This document shows, in pieces, positions 63,104 to 64,000 of a stretch of 64,000 bases of DNA. Source of the stretch: Steroidobacteraceae bacterium (GTDB lineage: Bacteria; Pseudomonadota; Gammaproteobacteria; Steroidobacterales; Steroidobacteraceae); NCBI GenBank assembly GCA_017853555.1, contig JAFMJH010000001.1, positions 124,001 through 188,000 of the forward strand. The letters are read 5' to 3'. Numbering within the stretch: position 1 is the first letter of the stretch; every line of letters starts with the position of its first letter. The notes beneath the pieces are model-generated. The model was not told the DNA's origin. It worked only from the letters and a program-made list of their open reading frames with translations, and ran no database searches. The translations under genes were made by a program, and so were the position numbers.

Positions 63104-63191
63104 GTGCGCTACGTCCCTGTAGGCGAAAAACGATTTGCATATCGTATATCAACTGGTTTAAATTAAGCAAGCCGGTCGGGAGGGATGGGCG

Positions 63192-63842
63192 ATGTCGAGA
63201 ACACTCGGGGCACGGAACGCGCAATTTGCTGAGCGACGGAATGCGCTCATCGCCAAAGCCAAGGAAAGGCTCGCCCTCCAGACCGGCTCTACCCCCAGTT
63301 TCCGCGAGCTCGCGCTCGCGTGCGGCGTGAGCGTGGCGACGCTGCGCCACTATTTCGGCTCGCGCGAAGCCCTCATCAAGGCCGTGTTCGCGTTCTACTT
63401 GCAGGGCGGCCAGAAGCATCTCGCGCGCGCTCGGCAGGTGAGCGAAGACACCGCCACGCTCGAGGTGTCACTGCACGAATTTCTGCAACGCGTCGTGCGC
63501 GCCTGGTCGGAGGGCGCGGTCGGTTCCTTGCACCGCATCGGGCTCGCCGAAGGTTTGCGCAACACGCATACCGCGCTCGATTATCTGGTCGACGTGCTCG
63601 AGCCGACCTTGCAAGCGCTCGAAGTGCGCTTGCAAAACTATGTGTCGCGCGGCGACATGGTCGCCTGCGACACGCGTCATGCCGCGCTCATGTTGCTCTC
63701 GCCGTTGCTGCTCGCGCTGCTGCACCAGCACGATCTCGGCGGCACGCGCTGTCGTCCGCTCTCCCTGCCCGCGCTCATCGACGAGCATGTGCGGGTGTTC
63801 GTGCGTGCCTACGGTGCGCGCAACGTGGTCGCGGGCGGCTGA
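63192..63842 (+). CDS. TetR family transcriptional regulator
   Basis: PSFRELALACGVSVATLRHYFGSREALIKAVFAFYL; divergent from the ABC efflux operon. Confidence 0.9.
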   Translation: MSRTLGARNAQFAERRNALIAKAKERLALQTGSTPSFRELALACGVSVATLRHYFGSREALIKAVFAFYLQGGQKHLARARQVSEDTATLEVSLHEFLQRVVRAWSEGAVGSLHRIGLAEGLRNTHTALDYLVDVLEPTLQALEVRLQNYVSRGDMVACDTRHAALMLLSPLLLALLHQHDLGGTRCRPLSLPALIDEHVRVFVRAYGARNVVAGG

Positions 63843-64000
63843 CGCAAAACGCCGCGGGTGGCGAGCCATCCGCTGATCGCCACCAAAGCGCCACCGCCCA
63901 AAGTGCCGATCAACCAGACGCGCGCATCAGCGACGTACGTCACGTTCAACACCTGTTCGGCCAGCGCCCAGCCGGCCAAAGAAGCACCGGACGCCGCAAG
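63809..64000 (-). CDS. Partial CDS (3' end): FtsX-like ABC transporter permease, YbbP-type C-terminus
   Basis: Minus strand reads LAASGASLAGWALAEQVLNVTYVADARVWLIGTLGGGALVAISGWLATRGVLRQPPATTLRAP*. Not in the ORF track. Confidence 0.6.
   Translation of the reverse strand, partial: LAASGASLAGWALAEQVLNVTYVADARVWLIGTLGGGALVAISGWLATRGVLRQPPATTLRAP

Overview
High-GC, gene-dense chromosomal window. Gene content suggests a Gammaproteobacterium; this is an inference, since no rRNA or marker gene was seen. I found no rRNA, tRNA, CRISPR array, phage or transposase. Roughly 57 genes are supported. Recognisable blocks: purT; a YtrA-type GntR/ABC operon; mdh and fadE; dinB; a PPTase / rhombosortase-like / gspB locus; a fused Dak2-DegV protein; a propionyl-CoA to succinyl-CoA operon (mcm-meaB-pccB-pccA-epimerase); a lipocalin-rhodanese fusion lipoprotein; NCS1 and MFS transporters; an Ior-type molybdenum hydroxylase; a WD40-CobW/zur locus; a TonB receptor with ChaN-PDZ and M1-M28-PDZ proteins; a divergent exported propeller / nitrilase-like / MaoC / 2-hydroxyacid dehydrogenase set; an RND pump; oxyR-ahpC-ahpD; a photolyase; a DUF1838-DUF1993-AKR set; and an ABC efflux operon with a TetR regulator. 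The strongest candidates for undescribed biology are (1) the compact TonB receptor / ChaN-PDZ / M1-M28-PDZ operon, (2) the Tat-exported nitrilase-fold protein that appears to lack the catalytic cysteine, and (3) the lipocalin-rhodanese lipoprotein. All product calls come from reading the translations by eye; no database search was run.
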